DNA of 53,136 nt from Gemmatimonadota bacterium (lineage in GTDB: Bacteria > Latescibacterota > UBA2968 > GCA-2709665), in the NCBI GenBank assembly GCA_028874335.1, contig JAPPJY010000027.1, positions 1 through 53,136 of the forward strand. The letters run 5' to 3'. Of this stretch, positions 52,173 to 53,136 are shown piece after piece. The position numbers and the translations under genes were made by a program. The notes under the pieces are model-generated. The model made no database searches. It was not told where the DNA came from and saw only the letters and a list, made by a program, of their open reading frames with translations. Numbering within the stretch: the first letter of the stretch is position 1; every line of letters begins with the position of its first letter.

Positions 52173-53010
52173 CGGGCTCCCGTGTCACGGCGTTACATAC
52201 CGCGCAGGACCGCGTGCCGGCCCGGCCCTGCACGGCCTGGAAGATTTCGACCGACAGGATGCTCGAGGGCACGGCGATGATGCTGAACCCCAGTAACATG
52301 ACAACAATCGCAAGGAGTTGGCCAGGTGCGGTTTTGGGAGATATGTCGCCGTATCCGACCGTTGTGAGCGTCACGATGGCCCAATAGATGCTTCGGGGAA
52401 TACTCGTAAATCCGTTATCCGGTGTTTCTATCACGTACATCAGCGAGCCAAGGACGACAACCGTCGTCATCACCGTGACCAGAAAAACCGCGACCTTTCG
52501 GTAGCTGGTTTGAATCGCCCGAACCATCAATTGGGCCGCGTTCAGGTATTGCACCAGTTTGAGTACGCGAAATACGCGCAGGACACGTAGTATACGGATG
52601 ACCACGAGATAATGACTGCCGGGCAGGAGCACATCGACATAGGTGGGAACGATGGCAAGCAGGTCAACAATGCCGAAGAAGGACGTCGCGTATCGCAATC
52701 GGCGTTCGGCGCAGACAAGCCGCAAAATATATTCGAGCGTGAAAACGAGCGTAAAGAACCACTCAATGCCGTAAAGAAGGTCACCGTGGGTTTTCCGGAC
52801 GGCGTCGACGCTGTCCAGCATCACGGTCAGGACACTCAAAATGATGGTGAAAATGAGAACGAGTGCGAATCGGCGCCCCGCGAACGTTTCCGAATCGAAC
52901 ATGATGCCCCGGAGACACAGGCGCCATCCGCACACCGGCCGGCCGCCGTTTTGTACGTGTGTCATTTGCATTTCAGGATTTAATGTCCTGTCCCAAAAAT
53001 TCCTCGCCAT
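52135..53010 (-). CDS. Voltage-gated potassium channel with C-terminal zinc ribbon
   Basis: The 291-residue six-TM ion channel has a voltage-sensor S4 with regular arginines (VIRILRVLRVFRVLKL) and the K+ selectivity filter TTVGYGDI before the last helix. The C-terminus has a CxxC ... CxxC pair about 15 residues apart, a zinc-ribbon-like tail. Upstream of the first helix GWRLCLRGIMFDSETFAGRR matches the family, so the start lies upstream of that Met; the ATG at 53010 is the longest option, 52971 and 52965 are alternatives. Confidence 0.9.
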   Translation of the reverse strand: MARNFWDRTLNPEMQMTHVQNGGRPVCGWRLCLRGIMFDSETFAGRRFALVLIFTIILSVLTVMLDSVDAVRKTHGDLLYGIEWFFTLVFTLEYILRLVCAERRLRYATSFFGIVDLLAIVPTYVDVLLPGSHYLVVIRILRVLRVFRVLKLVQYLNAAQLMVRAIQTSYRKVAVFLVTVMTTVVVLGSLMYVIETPDNGFTSIPRSIYWAIVTLTTVGYGDISPKTAPGQLLAIVVMLLGFSIIAVPSSILSVEIFQAVQGRAGTRSCAVCNAVTREPDAKFCQFCGTEL

Positions 53011-53116
53011 TCGACCGCCGATTCATCCCGTCTCGCTACGTTCCCCTCGCTCGCCGACCATACGCAGGTCGCCTGCGCTCCGGCGCCTTGCGAGCCGGGC
53101 GACTCGGCGGTCGAAT
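53009..53116. repeat. 108-bp inverted-repeat element at the window edge
   Basis: ATTCGACCGCCGA (53009-53021) and TCGGCGGTCGAAT (53104-53116) are perfect 13-bp inverted ends. Inside are further short stems, including GCAGG-TCG-CCTGC. A long cruciform or REP/MITE-like element upstream of the K+ channel gene; no gene inside. Confidence 0.6.
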
Positions 53117-53136
53117 TCAGGCAACTTATTTCCGGG

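Overview
The window is 53 kb of high-GC bacterial chromosome. Dense housekeeping and catabolic genes are interrupted by a more AT-rich accessory stretch at about 25.5-30.7 kb. Outer-membrane Omp85 barrels and an NtrYX-type system with a DUF4390 partner indicate a diderm (Gram-negative) organism. A group-II geranylgeranylglyceryl-phosphate-synthase-like gene directly behind alaS points to the FCB side of the bacterial tree. Together with a beta-helix protein, a Gfo/Idh/MocA oxidoreductase, a DUF2088/LarA-like protein and a DUF6785-like membrane protein, this makes an uncultured Latescibacterota-like or related FCB bacterium my best guess. That placement is inference from gene content only. No rRNA, tRNA or CRISPR array was recognised.

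Layout. 0-10.2 kb (+ strand): recA, recX, alaS, GGGP-synthase-like, ptsH, ptsI, metK and ahcY, closed by a bidirectional terminator. 10.2-16.4 kb (- strand): an envelope-linked unit in which an NtrY-like kinase and NtrX-like sigma54 activator are translationally coupled behind a DUF4390 protein and lie between two outer-membrane beta-barrel genes. 16.7-18 kb: repeat copy 1 and a diaminopentanoate-dehydrogenase-like gene. 18.2-21 kb: lutC and an unusual fused lutB-lutA. 21.1-25.5 kb: two orphan sigma54 activators separated by repeat copy 2; twin GTCTAC-N4-GTAGAC palindromes lie upstream of the second. 25.5-30.7 kb: small or unknown genes (single-TM proteins, a Cys-rich protein, tandem secreted paralogues) around an Ldh2-family dehydrogenase. 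30.7-32.8 kb: short dispersed repeats and a beta-helix protein.

32.8-42.8 kb: a catabolic block with a Gfo/Idh/MocA oxidoreductase, an M24 peptidase, a 2-phosphoglycerate-kinase-like ATP-cone protein, two tandem amidohydrolases, a LarA-like protein, a DapA-family protein, an HpcH/HpaI aldolase and an AAC(3)-family acetyltransferase. 43-53 kb (- strand): a SpeD-SpeE fusion (decarboxylated-AdoMet and spermidine synthesis in one chain), a 1512-residue protein joining an M28-peptidase-like domain to an FtsX/MacB-type permease, a large DUF6785-like membrane protein, a TPR protein and a voltage-gated K+ channel.

The most notable structure outside genes is a repeat present three times at exactly 201 bp each (16677, 23856, 35103). 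All copies have the same orientation, show imperfect terminal inverted repeats bounded by TA, and sit on gene ends so that the repeat edge supplies the stop codon. A second, unrelated repeat supplies the last residues and stop codon of two other genes (31335 and 32771). Other leads are the palindrome-linked sigma54 regulator with its two small downstream genes, and the M28-like/permease fusion whose usual zinc ligands are replaced.
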